The notes under the pieces are model-generated. The model had not been told where the DNA came from. It worked only from the letters and a program-made list of their open reading frames with translations, and searched no databases. This document shows positions 17,411-25,691 of a DNA stretch of 64,000 bases, piece after piece. Source of the DNA: Streptomyces sp. MP131-18 (GTDB taxonomy: Bacteria; Actinomycetota; Actinomycetes; Streptomycetales; Streptomycetaceae); NCBI RefSeq assembly GCF_001984575.1, contig NZ_LZNS01000001.1:1844244-1908243 (forward strand). Direction: 5' to 3'. Both the position numbers and the translations under genes were made by a program. Each line of letters opens with the position of its first letter. The stretch's first letter is position 1.

Positions 17411-19020
17411 TGGCGTTCGCCCGCACCTGCGCGGTCGCCCTGGTCGGCGTCGAGGGCGTGGTGGTCGAGGTCCAGGCCGATCTGGAGCCCGGGGTCGCCG
17501 CGTTCTCCCTGGTCGGCCTCGCCGACAAGTCGCTGAGCGAGAGCAGGGACCGGGTCAGGGCCGCGGTGATCAATTCGGGTGCGCCCTGGCCGCAGAAGAA
17601 GTTGACGGTGGGCCTCAGCCCGGCGGCGGTGCCCAAGTGCGGCAGCGGGTTCGACCTCGCGGTCGCGTGCAGCGTGCTGGCCGCGGCCGAGCGGATCGAT
17701 CCGCGGGTGATCGCGGACGTCATGATGATCGGCGAGCTGGCACTCGACGGCCGGGTCCGACCGGTGCGCGGGGTGCTGCCCGCCGTGCTCACCGCGGCGG
17801 ACGCCGGGTACCGGCAGGTGGTGGTGCCCGAGCAGGCGGCGGGCGAGGCCGCCCTCGTGCCGGACGTCGCGGTCCTCGGGGTGCGCAGTCTCCGCCAGTT
17901 GATCGCGGTGCTCGCCGACGAGCCGGTGCCGGAGGAGCCCGCGCCCGAGGAGCTGGGCCCGCACACCACGACGCCGGGCGCCGGCTGGGGGCACCCGCCG
18001 TCCGGCCACCTCTCGGGGCCGCCGGCCGGCGAGGCACCGCCGGACATGACGGAGGTCTCCGGCCAGCGCGTGGCCCGCCGCGCCCTGGAGGTGGCCGCCG
18101 CCGGCCGGCACCACCTCCTGCTCAAGGGGGCGCCTGGCGCGGGGAAGACGATGCTCGCGGAGCGGCTGCCCGGGCTCCTGCCGCCCCTGACCCGGCAGGA
18201 GTCCCTGGAAGTCACCGCCGTGCACTCGGTGGGCGGCTCGCTGCCGCCGGGCCGCCCGCTGGTGGACCGCCCGCCGTACTGCGCGCCGCACCACTCGGCG
18301 TCGATGGCGGCCCTCGTCGGCGGCGGCAGCGGCCTGCCCCGCCCGGGCGCGATGTCCCTCGCCCACCACGGGGTCCTCTTCCTCGACGAGGCGGCCGAGA
18401 TGAGCGGCCAGGTCCTCGACGCGCTGCGGCAGCCTCTCGAGTCGGGGCAGGTGGTGGTGGCCAGGGCGGCCGGTACGGTCCGGATGCCCGCCCGGGTCCT
18501 CCTCGTCCTCGCCACCAATCCGTGCCCCTGCGGCAGACACGGTTCGCCCGGCGGGGACTGCGAATGCCTGCCGAGCGTCGTCAGACGCTACCGGGCACGG
18601 CTCTCGGGGCCGTTGCTCGACCGCATCGACCTGCGGGTCCCGGTGGACCCGGTGAGCCGGGCCGAGTTGGTCGCGGCCGGGGGCGGCGAGTCGACCGCGG
18701 TGGTGGCCGAGCGCGTGCACGCGGCCCGCGAGCGGGCCCGGGTCCGGTACGCCGACGCGGGCTGGCGCACCAACGGCGAGGTGCCAGGACACGAGTTGCG
18801 CACCCGCTGGGTCCCGCAGCCGGGCGCGCTGGCCAGGGCGGAGCAGGATCTGGACCGCGGTTTGCTCACCGCCAGGGGTCTTGACCGGGTGCTGCGCGTG
18901 GCGTGGACGGTGGCCGATCTCGCGGGCCACGGGCGGCCGACCGCTCAGGACGTCGACGCCGCGCTGGAGCTGCGGACCGGTGTGCGCCGCGGCGCGGGTG
19001 TCGTCGGCAGCCTGCCGTGA
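17410..19020 (+). CDS. YifB/ComM family AAA+ ATPase (Mg chelatase-like)
   Basis: A 536-residue AAA+ protein. The N-terminal part (FARTCAVALVGVEGVVVEVQADLEPG, then LVGLADKSLSESRDRVRAAV) is the Lon-protease-like domain of the family. The ATPase core follows: Walker A GAPGAGKT, Walker B VLFLDEAAEM, and ATNPCPCG with a zinc-type cysteine cluster. The C-terminal Mg-chelatase-like helical domain ends the protein. Members such as ComM are hexameric helicases that drive branch migration in natural transformation; in Streptomyces the role is not established. It is coupled to yraN (ATGA) and dprA (GTGA). Confidence 0.92.
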   Translation: MAFARTCAVALVGVEGVVVEVQADLEPGVAAFSLVGLADKSLSESRDRVRAAVINSGAPWPQKKLTVGLSPAAVPKCGSGFDLAVACSVLAAAERIDPRVIADVMMIGELALDGRVRPVRGVLPAVLTAADAGYRQVVVPEQAAGEAALVPDVAVLGVRSLRQLIAVLADEPVPEEPAPEELGPHTTTPGAGWGHPPSGHLSGPPAGEAPPDMTEVSGQRVARRALEVAAAGRHHLLLKGAPGAGKTMLAERLPGLLPPLTRQESLEVTAVHSVGGSLPPGRPLVDRPPYCAPHHSASMAALVGGGSGLPRPGAMSLAHHGVLFLDEAAEMSGQVLDALRQPLESGQVVVARAAGTVRMPARVLLVLATNPCPCGRHGSPGGDCECLPSVVRRYRARLSGPLLDRIDLRVPVDPVSRAELVAAGGGESTAVVAERVHAARERARVRYADAGWRTNGEVPGHELRTRWVPQPGALARAEQDLDRGLLTARGLDRVLRVAWTVADLAGHGRPTAQDVDAALELRTGVRRGAGVVGSLP

Positions 19021-20183
19021 GCGGGCCAGACGCGGAGACCAGGCTGGCCAGGGCGGCACTCGCGCGGGTCGCCGAGCCGGGCGACGAGCTGGTGGGGCGG
19101 TTACTGGCCGAGCTGGGGCCGGTGGGGACGTGGCGGGCCCTGCGGGACGGCGGGCCCCGGCCGGTGCGGGCGCCGGCCGACCGGTGGGATGGGCTGCGGC
19201 TGCGCGCCCGGCACGCCCGCCCCGAGGCGGATCTGGCCCGGATCACGGACCTCGGCGGGCGCTTCCTGTGTCCTGATGACCGGGAGTGGCCCAGTCAGCT
19301 GGACGATCTGGGCCCCGCGCGGCCCGTGGGCCTGTGGGTGCGGGGTCCGTGCTCGTTGCGGTTCGTCGCGCTGCGCTCCGTTGCGCTGGTGGGCGCGCGG
19401 GCCTGCACGGACTACGGGGCGCACGTGGCGGCCGAGCTGGCCACCGCGCTGGCGGAGCGGGGCTGGACGGTGGTCTCCGGCGCGGCGTACGGCGTGGACG
19501 CGGCGGCGCACCGGGGCGCGCTCGCGGTCGGCGGCTCGACGGTGGCGGTGCTGGCGTGCGGGGTCGACGTCAGCTACCCGGCCGCGCACCGCGAGCTGCT
19601 CGGCCGTATCGCGGAGCGCGGGCTGCTGGTGGCCGAGCTGGCCCCCGGCGACCATCCGACCCGCGGTCGCTTCATCCAGCGGAACCGGGTGATCGCCGCC
19701 CTGACCAGGGGCACGGTGGTGGTGGAGGCGGCCCGGCGCAGCGGCTCGCTGATCACCGCGCGACACGCGCGGCGGCTCGGCAGGCATCTGATGGCCGTAC
19801 CGGGCCCGGTGACCTCCGGTCTCTCCGCCGGAGCCCATCGGCTGATCCGGTCGGAGGCGACGCTCGTCCGCGATGCGGCCGACATCGTCGAGCTGGCGGG
19901 GGACATGGGCGAGCTGGCCGCCGAGGAGGCCGGTCCTGCCGTGCCGCGGGATCTTCTGGCGCCGCGGACCGGGCAGGTGCTCGACGCGCTGCCCGCCTCC
20001 GGGCCCGCCACGGCGGAGGAGGTGGCCCGGGGCGCCTGCACCAGCCCGCAGGCGGCGGAGGCGAGACTGCGGGAGTTGAGCTGCCTAGGCTTCGTCGAAC
20101 GCGTGGCCGATCGCTGGCAGTTGTGCCGGGGCGATCCCCGACACGCGGACGAGGGCGACGCCCGCACCGGCGTCGGCGCATAA
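19017..20183 (+). CDS. dprA: DNA-processing protein DprA, with a TTA codon
   Basis: A 388-residue DprA/Smf protein that in transformable bacteria loads RecA on incoming single-stranded DNA. The Rossmann-like core is clear: [64 protein letters not shown] and [12 protein letters not shown]. The last 70 residues form a winged-helix-like domain. GTG 19017 overlaps the comM-like stop. Codon 29 (19101-19103) is TTA, the rare leucine codon read only by the bldA tRNA in Streptomyces; I noticed no other in-frame TTA in this window. Confidence 0.9.
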   Translation: MSGPDAETRLARAALARVAEPGDELVGRLLAELGPVGTWRALRDGGPRPVRAPADRWDGLRLRARHARPEADLARITDLGGRFLCPDDREWPSQLDDLGPARPVGLWVRGPCSLRFVALRSVALVGARACTDYGAHVAAELATALAERGWTVVSGAAYGVDAAAHRGALAVGGSTVAVLACGVDVSYPAAHRELLGRIAERGLLVAELAPGDHPTRGRFIQRNRVIAALTRGTVVVEAARRSGSLITARHARRLGRHLMAVPGPVTSGLSAGAHRLIRSEATLVRDAADIVELAGDMGELAAEEAGPAVPRDLLAPRTGQVLDALPASGPATAEEVARGACTSPQAAEARLRELSCLGFVERVADRWQLCRGDPRHADEGDARTGVGA

Positions 20184-20337
20184 CACCACGGTGCGCCCAG
20201 CGGAACGTATCTGCGCATGCCGACGGCGCCGCCACGTGCACAAAGCAACCCTTCAGTCACGCTACGCTCACAGGGTTTTCGCCGCCCTCGACCAGCACCC
20301 CCCGCACGCACACCCGAAGAACGGCTCAAGACGACGC

Positions 20338-21180
20338 ATGCCACAGCACTCCCTGGGGCCCAAGCACGCGGCTCCGGCAGCGCCGGCCGCGGCGGACCGC
20401 GCCACAACTGCCGCCGCCCCCACCGCGCTCGCCGAGCTGTGGCGCTCCTACAAGGCCACCGGCGACGAACGGCTGCGGGAGCAGCTGATCCTGCACTACA
20501 GCCCGCTGGTCAAGTACGTGGCCGGCCGGGTCAGCGTGGGGCTGCCGCCCAATGTGGAGCAGGCCGACTTCGTCTCCTCGGGAGTGTTCGGACTCATCGA
20601 CGCCATCGAGAAGTTCGACCCGGAGCGCTCCATCAAGTTCGAGACGTACGCCATCACCCGCATTCGCGGCGCCATGATCGACGAGCTGCGGGCGCTCGAC
20701 TGGATTCCGCGGTCGGTGCGGCAGAAGGCCCGCGCGATCGAGCGCGCCTACGCCACCCTGGAGGCGTCCTTGCGGCGCACCCCCTCCGAGCCCGAGGTGG
20801 CCGCGGAGATGGGCGTCACCCTCGATGAACTGCACACGGTCTTCGGACAGTTGTCCCTGGCAAACGTGGTGGCCCTGGAGGAGCTGCTGCACGCCGGCTC
20901 CGAGGGCGGCGACCGGCTGAGCCTGATGGACACGCTGGAGGACACCGCCGCGGACAATCCGGTGGAGGTGGCGGAGGACCGCGAGCTGCGGCGGCTGCTG
21001 GCCCGCGCCGTCAACACGCTGCCCGAGCGTGAGAAGACCGTGGTGACCCTCTACTACTACGAGGGACTCACGCTCGCGGAGATCGGCGAGGTGCTCGGCG
21101 TCACGGAGAGCCGGGTGAGCCAGATCCACACCAAGTCCGTGCTCCAGCTGCGCGCCAAGCTCGCGGACGTCAACGGCTGA
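20338..21180 (+). CDS. whiG: Sporulation RNA polymerase sigma factor WhiG
   Basis: A 280-residue sigma factor of the FliA/sigma-28 class that commits aerial hyphae of Streptomyces to sporulation. Region 2 is [26 protein letters not shown] onward to [16 protein letters not shown]; region 3 includes [16 protein letters not shown]; region 4 is [28 protein letters not shown] with the recognition helix [12 protein letters not shown] 20338 (MPQHSLGPK) is chosen because this matches the known start and length of the S. coelicolor protein; upstream reading is not conserved in character. In S. coelicolor it is controlled by the anti-sigma factor RsiG with c-di-GMP; no rsiG is in this window. Confidence 0.96.
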   Translation: MPQHSLGPKHAAPAAPAAADRATTAAAPTALAELWRSYKATGDERLREQLILHYSPLVKYVAGRVSVGLPPNVEQADFVSSGVFGLIDAIEKFDPERSIKFETYAITRIRGAMIDELRALDWIPRSVRQKARAIERAYATLEASLRRTPSEPEVAAEMGVTLDELHTVFGQLSLANVVALEELLHAGSEGGDRLSLMDTLEDTAADNPVEVAEDRELRRLLARAVNTLPEREKTVVTLYYYEGLTLAEIGEVLGVTESRVSQIHTKSVLQLRAKLADVNG

Positions 21181-21226
21181 CGACGAAGGGGCCGATCCCG
21201 GGGCGGCCACGCTCTAGAGTGAAAAG

Positions 21227-21889
21227 GTGCCCAGAATCCGAGCGGCCACGGTGGCCGAGCACCGCAAGATGCAGCGCGCCGCTCTGCTGGACGCGGCCAG
21301 GTCACTGCTGTCGGAGGGCGGCGTCGAGGCACTGACCTTTCCCGCCCTGGCCCGGCGCACCGGCCTGGCCCGGTCCTCGGTTTATGAGTACTTTCCCTCC
21401 AGGGCGGCCCTGGTCGAGGAGCTGTGCACGGCCGATCTGCCGCTCTGGGCCGCGGAGATCGAGGCCGCGATGGAAGCGGCCGACGGCCCGCGCGCCAAGG
21501 TGGCGGCGTATGTCACCCACCAGCTGGCCCTGGCCTCGGACGGGCGCCACCGGGCCGTCATGGCCATCGCCGCGGGCGACCGGGACGCCACGGCGCGGGC
21601 CGGCATCCCGCCGGACGCCGCCTGGGCAAGGATCAGGGCCGCGCACGGCGGCCTGCTCGACATGGTCGTCGGGGTCATGGCGGACCTCGGACATCCCGAG
21701 CCGCGGGTGGCGGCGGCGCTCCTCCAGGGCGTCGTGGACGCGGCCGTCCGCTGCGCGGCGTCCCCCGCCGCCCCGCCGGCGGACCACGTCGCCGCGAGCG
21801 CGCTGCGCATCGCCCTCGACGGAGTCGCCGGCGGCCTCCTCCGGGAGCGGGACGCCGTCGACGGGCAGCAGCCGGGAGGGGCCCCGTAG
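21227..21889 (+). CDS. TetR/AcrR family transcriptional regulator
   Basis: A 220-residue repressor-type protein. The helix-turn-helix occupies about residues 33-64: ALTFPALARRTGLARSSVYEYF is a typical TetR DNA-binding segment. The rest is an alanine-rich helical ligand-binding domain with no recognised inducer. It follows whiG by 46 bases on the same strand and could share its transcript. Its 3' end runs antisense to the M23 peptidase gene. GTG 21227 is the chosen start. The target is unknown. Confidence 0.85.
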   Translation: MPRIRAATVAEHRKMQRAALLDAARSLLSEGGVEALTFPALARRTGLARSSVYEYFPSRAALVEELCTADLPLWAAEIEAAMEAADGPRAKVAAYVTHQLALASDGRHRAVMAIAAGDRDATARAGIPPDAAWARIRAAHGGLLDMVVGVMADLGHPEPRVAAALLQGVVDAAVRCAASPAAPPADHVAASALRIALDGVAGGLLRERDAVDGQQPGGAP

Positions 21890-22384
21890 CAGCTCCCGCG
21901 GCAGCAGGGAGAGCGGATCAAGGTAGGTCTCGTCCCGCAGCAGCCCCCAGTGCAGGCAGGGCGCCGCGCAGTGGAACGGGCCAGCGGCCAGCGTGCCGAC
22001 GGGCGAGCCGGGCGCGACCGAAGCCCCCACCGCGACCGAGGCCCGCACCGGCTCATACGTGGTCCGCAGCCCGGAGGGCGCGCCCGCCCCGTCCATCAGC
22101 TCGATGGTGAGTACCCCGCGCCCGGCGACCTGCCCGGCGAACACCACCGTCCCCGCGGCCGCCGCCCGCACCACCGCCCCGGGCTCGGTGATCAGATCGA
22201 CTCCGCGGTGCCCGGCCGCCCACGGCTTCGGCGGGGGCTCCCAGAACCGGCCGACGAGCGGGCGCGCGGCCCCGCCGGTGCCGGGCACCGGCCAGACCCC
22301 CGAGGGCTGGGCCGCCGGAACAGTGAGCAGGATCACGGAGAGCAAAGCGGTCACTACCGTCATACCGCCAGCCTGCCGCGCCAC
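21302..22384 (-). CDS. M23 family peptidase-like secreted protein, reading frame running antisense through tetR
   Basis: The first 185 residues are an exported M23-type domain: a signal or anchor segment (MTVVTALLSVILLTVPAA), GHRGVDL with the first histidine and aspartate, and CLHWGLL where lytic members have HxH; the second metal histidine is lost, so it may be non-catalytic. Homologous sequence ends near LLPVDGVPLP (about 21850). No stop follows, and the frame continues about 180 more residues exactly antisense, codon opposite codon, to the TetR gene. That extension is arginine- and glycine-rich and unlike a folded domain. Start GTG 22384; ATG 22363 also possible. Confidence 0.65.
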   Translation of the reverse strand: MARQAGGMTVVTALLSVILLTVPAAQPSGVWPVPGTGGAARPLVGRFWEPPPKPWAAGHRGVDLITEPGAVVRAAAAGTVVFAGQVAGRGVLTIELMDGAGAPSGLRTTYEPVRASVAVGASVAPGSPVGTLAAGPFHCAAPCLHWGLLRDETYLDPLSLLPRELLRGPSRLLPVDGVPLPEEAAGDSVEGDAQRARGDVVRRRGGGGRRAADGRVHDALEERRRHPRLGMSEVRHDPDDHVEQAAVRGPDPCPGGVRRDAGPRRGVPVARGDGHDGPVAPVRGQGQLVGDIRRHLGARAVGRFHRGLDLRGPERQIGRAQLLDQGRPGGKVLINRGPGQAGAPGQGGKGQCLDAALRQQ

Positions 22385-22413
22385 GGGCCCCCGCGGGGAC
22401 CGGAGACGAAATC

Positions 22414-22440
22414 TGTGGACAAGTCAGGCTCTGGGGATAA
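22414..22440 (-). promoter_or_regulatory. Tandem DnaA-box-like pair upstream of the M23 gene
   Basis: On the minus strand TTATCCCCA (22432-22440) and TTGTCCACA (22414-22422) lie in the same orientation, nine bases apart. The second is the exact Streptomyces DnaA-box consensus. They sit 30-56 bases upstream of the M23 gene start, in the expected promoter position. The same 9-9-9 arrangement occurs before yraN. Confidence 0.5.
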
Positions 22441-22471
22441 CTTCGCCCCCCAATCGGGTGAGGGCGCTCGC

Positions 22472-22810
22472 TCAGGCGTTCCGCTCGCCGCCGCCGAAGC
22501 CAGAGTCCTCCGGCAGGTCGAGTTCGCTGCGGTTCAGCTCCTCGATATTCACGTCCTTGAACGTCAGCACCCGGACCTGCTTGACGAAACGGGCCGGTCT
22601 GTACATGTCCCAGACCCAGGCGTCAGCCATGGAGACCTCGAAGAACACCTCGCCCTGCACGGAGTGGACCTGCATCTCGTAGTCGTTCGTGAGGTAGAAG
22701 CGGCGCTCCGTCTCGATCACATACGTGAATAGCCCGACCACGTCCCGGTACTCCCGGTAGAGCTTGAGCTCCATCTCGGTCTCGTACTTTTCGAGGTCTT
22801 CGGCACTCAT
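22472..22810 (-). CDS. DUF2469 family protein
   Basis: A 112-residue soluble, acidic protein of the actinobacterial DUF2469 family. MSAEDLEKYETEMELKLYREYRDVV and ETERRFYLTNDYEMQ are its hallmark segments, and EVFFEVSMADAWVWDMYRPARFVKQVRVLTFKDVNIEEL follows. The function is unknown; the family is nearly universal in actinobacteria and sits close to yraN and the rplS-lepB region. ATG 22810 is chosen as the conserved start. It follows sipZ with a 29-base gap and is probably co-transcribed with it. Confidence 0.85.
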   Translation of the reverse strand: MSAEDLEKYETEMELKLYREYRDVVGLFTYVIETERRFYLTNDYEMQVHSVQGEVFFEVSMADAWVWDMYRPARFVKQVRVLTFKDVNIEELNRSELDLPEDSGFGGGERNA

Positions 22811-22839
22811 GGCGTGATCCCCTTCAGCCGTGCGTTCCC

Positions 22840-23586
22840 TCATTGTGCGTCACCCGGGACATCCGCACGCCGTGGCGGTCGGTTCCTTCCCGCCCGGCGG
22901 GCCAGTGGCGCGTACGCGGCACCCGCGAGGATCAGCACCGCACCGGCGCTGGTGGCGTAGAACAGCGGCCGCAGCGGCCCGGAACCGGAGATCCCGCCGT
23001 CAAGCCCCTCGAAGCCGCCCGGCCTCGGCAGCAGGCCGAAACGATCCAGCGGCCACACCGTCGCCTCGACGCGGGCCGAGACCGCGTCGAGAGGAACCGT
23101 TCCGGCACTGGTCTCGGACAGCAGGCTGCGGGAGTCGAGCGAATCCGCCCTGTCGTCGCCGAGCAGGAACAGCTCCCCCTCCGGCACCTCGGCCTCGAAG
23201 CCGCTCGGCGCGGCGCCGTACTCCTCGTCCAGGTACCGCTCGTCGACCGCCTCGCCGTCCACCGTGAGGCGTCCGCGCTCGTCACAGCAGGCGACCGTGT
23301 CGCCACCGACCCCGACCACGCGCTTGATCATCAAGGATTCGCCGAACGAGGTGTCGCGGAATACCACGACGTCGCCCCGCCGCACGTCCCCGCCGTCGAT
23401 CCGCTGCGCCAGCACCCGGTCCCCCGAGGTCACCGACGGCGCCATGGAGCTGGTCGGCACCGTGTAGGGCTGGTACAGCACGGCGGCCAGGACGAACCCG
23501 CCGAGCAACAGCACACACCCGACGGCCACGGCGGCCCCGGAAAGCGCTCGCCCCAGCCGCCCCCGGCGACGCACCACTCCGCCCAT
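22840..23586 (-). CDS. sipZ: Type I signal peptidase (SipZ-like)
   Basis: A 248-residue leader peptidase that removes signal peptides on the outer face of the membrane. One N-terminal membrane segment lies at about residues 12-37. The catalytic serine is in VPTSSMAPSV and the general-base lysine in MIKRVVGVGGD. LLGDDRADSLDSR is box E. A C-terminal membrane segment (about 205-230) is also present, ending in a basic tail. A GGGAGGGG site precedes ATG 23586. The name follows the order of the Streptomyces sipWXYZ cluster, so the letter is by position. Confidence 0.85.
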   Translation of the reverse strand: MGGVVRRRGRLGRALSGAAVAVGCVLLLGGFVLAAVLYQPYTVPTSSMAPSVTSGDRVLAQRIDGGDVRRGDVVVFRDTSFGESLMIKRVVGVGGDTVACCDERGRLTVDGEAVDERYLDEEYGAAPSGFEAEVPEGELFLLGDDRADSLDSRSLLSETSAGTVPLDAVSARVEATVWPLDRFGLLPRPGGFEGLDGGISGSGPLRPLFYATSAGAVLILAGAAYAPLARRAGRNRPPRRADVPGDAQ

Positions 23587-23644
23587 GTGGGTCCCCTCCC
23601 GATCGGCTTCAGGAGGCGACCCTATCCAGCGGCAGGGTGGCAGG

Positions 23645-24667
23645 TCAGCCCTTTGCCCCGGTGCCCTCGTCCCGGTCCGTCGCGGGAGCCGCCGTGGCGA
23701 CCGCGGCATCGGCCGCGGCCACCGCCCTGTCGAGCAGCCTGCGCCGACGCCACAGCACCAGCGGCAGCGCCCCGGCCACGCCGAGCGCCGCCGGCGACAC
23801 GGCCGCCGCGGCACCGGCCACCGAGTCGTAGCCGTCGGGCACGGACAGCGTGCTCCAGCGGGTCACGGGCCAGGCGATGACGATGGCCCGGCCGACCACG
23901 TCGTCCACGGGCACGGTGCCACCCGACAGATTCTGGTGGAAGCGCGAATCGAGCGAATCCTGTCGGTGGTCGCCCATCACCCACAGCTCACCGTCGGGAA
24001 TCGTGATCGGCCCGAAGGGCCGGTCCCCGCACGGAGTGTTCCCCGGGTAGAGGTAGTCGCTCTCGTCCAGCGCCTCGCCGTTGACGGTGACCTGGCCGTT
24101 CTCCTCGCAGGCCACCTCGTCGCCGCCCACCGCGATCACACGCTTGATCAGGTCCTGATCCTCCGCGGAGGGCATCAGCCCGATGAAGCTCAGCGCTTCC
24201 TGCACGGCGGAGCCGATACCGCCGCCCGAGGACGGGCTCTCGCCCAGCCAGCCGCCCGGATCGTGGAACACCACGACCTCGCCGCGCTCCGGCTCGGCGC
24301 CGAACCAGGGGGTGAGCTTGTCCACCAGCACGCGGTCGCCCTGCTGGAGCGTGTTCTGCATGGAGTTGGACGGGATGGAGAACGCCTGCACGAGGAACGT
24401 CTTGATCAGCAGCGCCAGAACGATGGCGATGCCGATGAGGATCGGCAGCTCCTTCCAGAAGGAACGCTGCTTCGCCGCGCGCCTGCGGCGCTGCCTAGGG
24501 CTCTCCGCGGTCTCGTCCGCGGCCGCTCCGGCGCCTGCGGAGGCGTCCGCGGAGCCGTCCGGCACACCGGGGGGATCGTCGCCGGACGCCGCGCCATCCG
24601 GATGCTGCGGGCGGTTCTCCGGGTCGTCGTCCGAACCGGATCGCGCATCCACCGCTACATCCCCCAC
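23645..24667 (-). CDS. sipY: Type I signal peptidase (SipY-like)
   Basis: A 340-residue signal peptidase. An acidic, proline- and alanine-rich cytoplasmic N-terminus (about 70 residues) precedes the membrane segment ELPILIGIAIVLALLIKTFLVQ. The serine lies in IPSNSMQNTL, the lysine in DLIKRVIAVGGD and box E is MGDHRQDSLDSR. A second hydrophobic stretch occurs near residues 290-310. GTG 24667 is well supported by GAGGAG upstream, and that start lies inside the reading frame of the preceding sipX gene. Together with its three neighbours it processes the large Streptomyces secretome. Confidence 0.87.
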   Translation of the reverse strand: MGDVAVDARSGSDDDPENRPQHPDGAASGDDPPGVPDGSADASAGAGAAADETAESPRQRRRRAAKQRSFWKELPILIGIAIVLALLIKTFLVQAFSIPSNSMQNTLQQGDRVLVDKLTPWFGAEPERGEVVVFHDPGGWLGESPSSGGGIGSAVQEALSFIGLMPSAEDQDLIKRVIAVGGDEVACEENGQVTVNGEALDESDYLYPGNTPCGDRPFGPITIPDGELWVMGDHRQDSLDSRFHQNLSGGTVPVDDVVGRAIVIAWPVTRWSTLSVPDGYDSVAGAAAAVSPAALGVAGALPLVLWRRRRLLDRAVAAADAAVATAAPATDRDEGTGAKG

Positions 24668-25691
24668 ATTCGCTCCTCACGCTCCGCTCCGGCCCGCCCG
24701 GCTTCCGCAGCAGGCCCACTACTCCCATAACGAGCGGGAGTTCCGCAGGGATCGGGAGCCGCGCTATTTGATTGTCGGTACGGACAGCATTGTCGCCGCC
24801 CGTGGCACGCGCGTCGACCGCGCCCGCGGCGGGGTCGGGCACGTCCGCGAACGCCTCCGTGCCGCCGAGACGCTGCCAGTGCCCGAAGGGCCACGCGATC
24901 ACGACCGCCCGGCCGACGACCAAGTCCACCGGTACGGTACCTTGTCCCTCCTCGTCCAGGTGATAGCGGGAGTCGGCCGAATTCGACCGGTGATCTCCCA
25001 TCACGAACACCCGCCCGTCGGGAACGGTCACCTCGAACTCGATCTGCGAGGGCGGGTTCCCGGGATACAGGTACGGCTCGTCCAGCGGGGTCCCGTTCAC
25101 CGTGATCCGGCCGTCCGCGTCACAGCACACCACCGTGTCGCCGCCGACGCCGATGACCCGTTTGATCAGATCCTGGTCGTCGTCGCTCGGCAGCAGGCCG
25201 ATCCAGGTCAGCGCCGCCTGGACGTGCCGGATGCCGAACGGGCCCTCGTCCTCGTCGGTGTCGCCGGCCTGCTCGGTCTCCAGCCAGCCGCCCGGGTCGG
25301 TGAAGACGACCACATCGCCCCGGGACGGCTCCCAGCCGAACCACGGCGTGAGCTTGTCCACCAGGACCCGGTCGTCCACGCGAATCGTTTCCTCCATCGA
25401 CCCGGAGGGAATCACGAACGCCTGGACCAGGAAGGTCTTGAGCACCAGCGCGATCAGCAGCGCGGTGCCGATGAGTATGGGAATCTCCCGAGTGGCCCGC
25501 AGCCGTCTGCGGCGCCTGATACGCCTGGCGGCCCGCCGCCGGTCCGCGCGCCCCTCACCGGGGCCGCGCAGCGTGGGTCTCGGCTCCTCGCCCGCTGGCT
25601 GCTCCGCACCCGCGGGGTACGCGCCGTCCCCGGCGCCCTCGGGCCCGCCGTTCCGCCGACGACCGGACCGAGGCTTGCCGCGCTCACCCAT
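24495..25691 (-). CDS. sipX: Type I signal peptidase (SipX-like), 3' end overlapping sipY
   Basis: A 398-residue signal peptidase. A basic N-terminus rich in arginine precedes the membrane segment EIPILIGTALLIALVLKTFLVQ. The catalytic serine is in IPSGSMEETI, the lysine in DLIKRVIGVGGD and box E is MGDHRSNSADSR. A C-terminal hydrophobic stretch (LPIPAELPLVMGVVGLL) follows. After it the frame continues about 65 arginine-, glycine- and cysteine-rich residues, running 173 bases into sipY in another frame. That tail is probably not functional. ATG 25691 overlaps sipW by eight bases. Confidence 0.85.
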   Translation of the reverse strand: MGERGKPRSGRRRNGGPEGAGDGAYPAGAEQPAGEEPRPTLRGPGEGRADRRRAARRIRRRRRLRATREIPILIGTALLIALVLKTFLVQAFVIPSGSMEETIRVDDRVLVDKLTPWFGWEPSRGDVVVFTDPGGWLETEQAGDTDEDEGPFGIRHVQAALTWIGLLPSDDDQDLIKRVIGVGGDTVVCCDADGRITVNGTPLDEPYLYPGNPPSQIEFEVTVPDGRVFVMGDHRSNSADSRYHLDEEGQGTVPVDLVVGRAVVIAWPFGHWQRLGGTEAFADVPDPAAGAVDARATGGDNAVRTDNQIARLPIPAELPLVMGVVGLLRKPGGPERSVRSECGGCSGGCAIRFGRRPGEPPAASGWRGVRRRSPRCAGRLRGRLRRRRSGRGRDRGEP

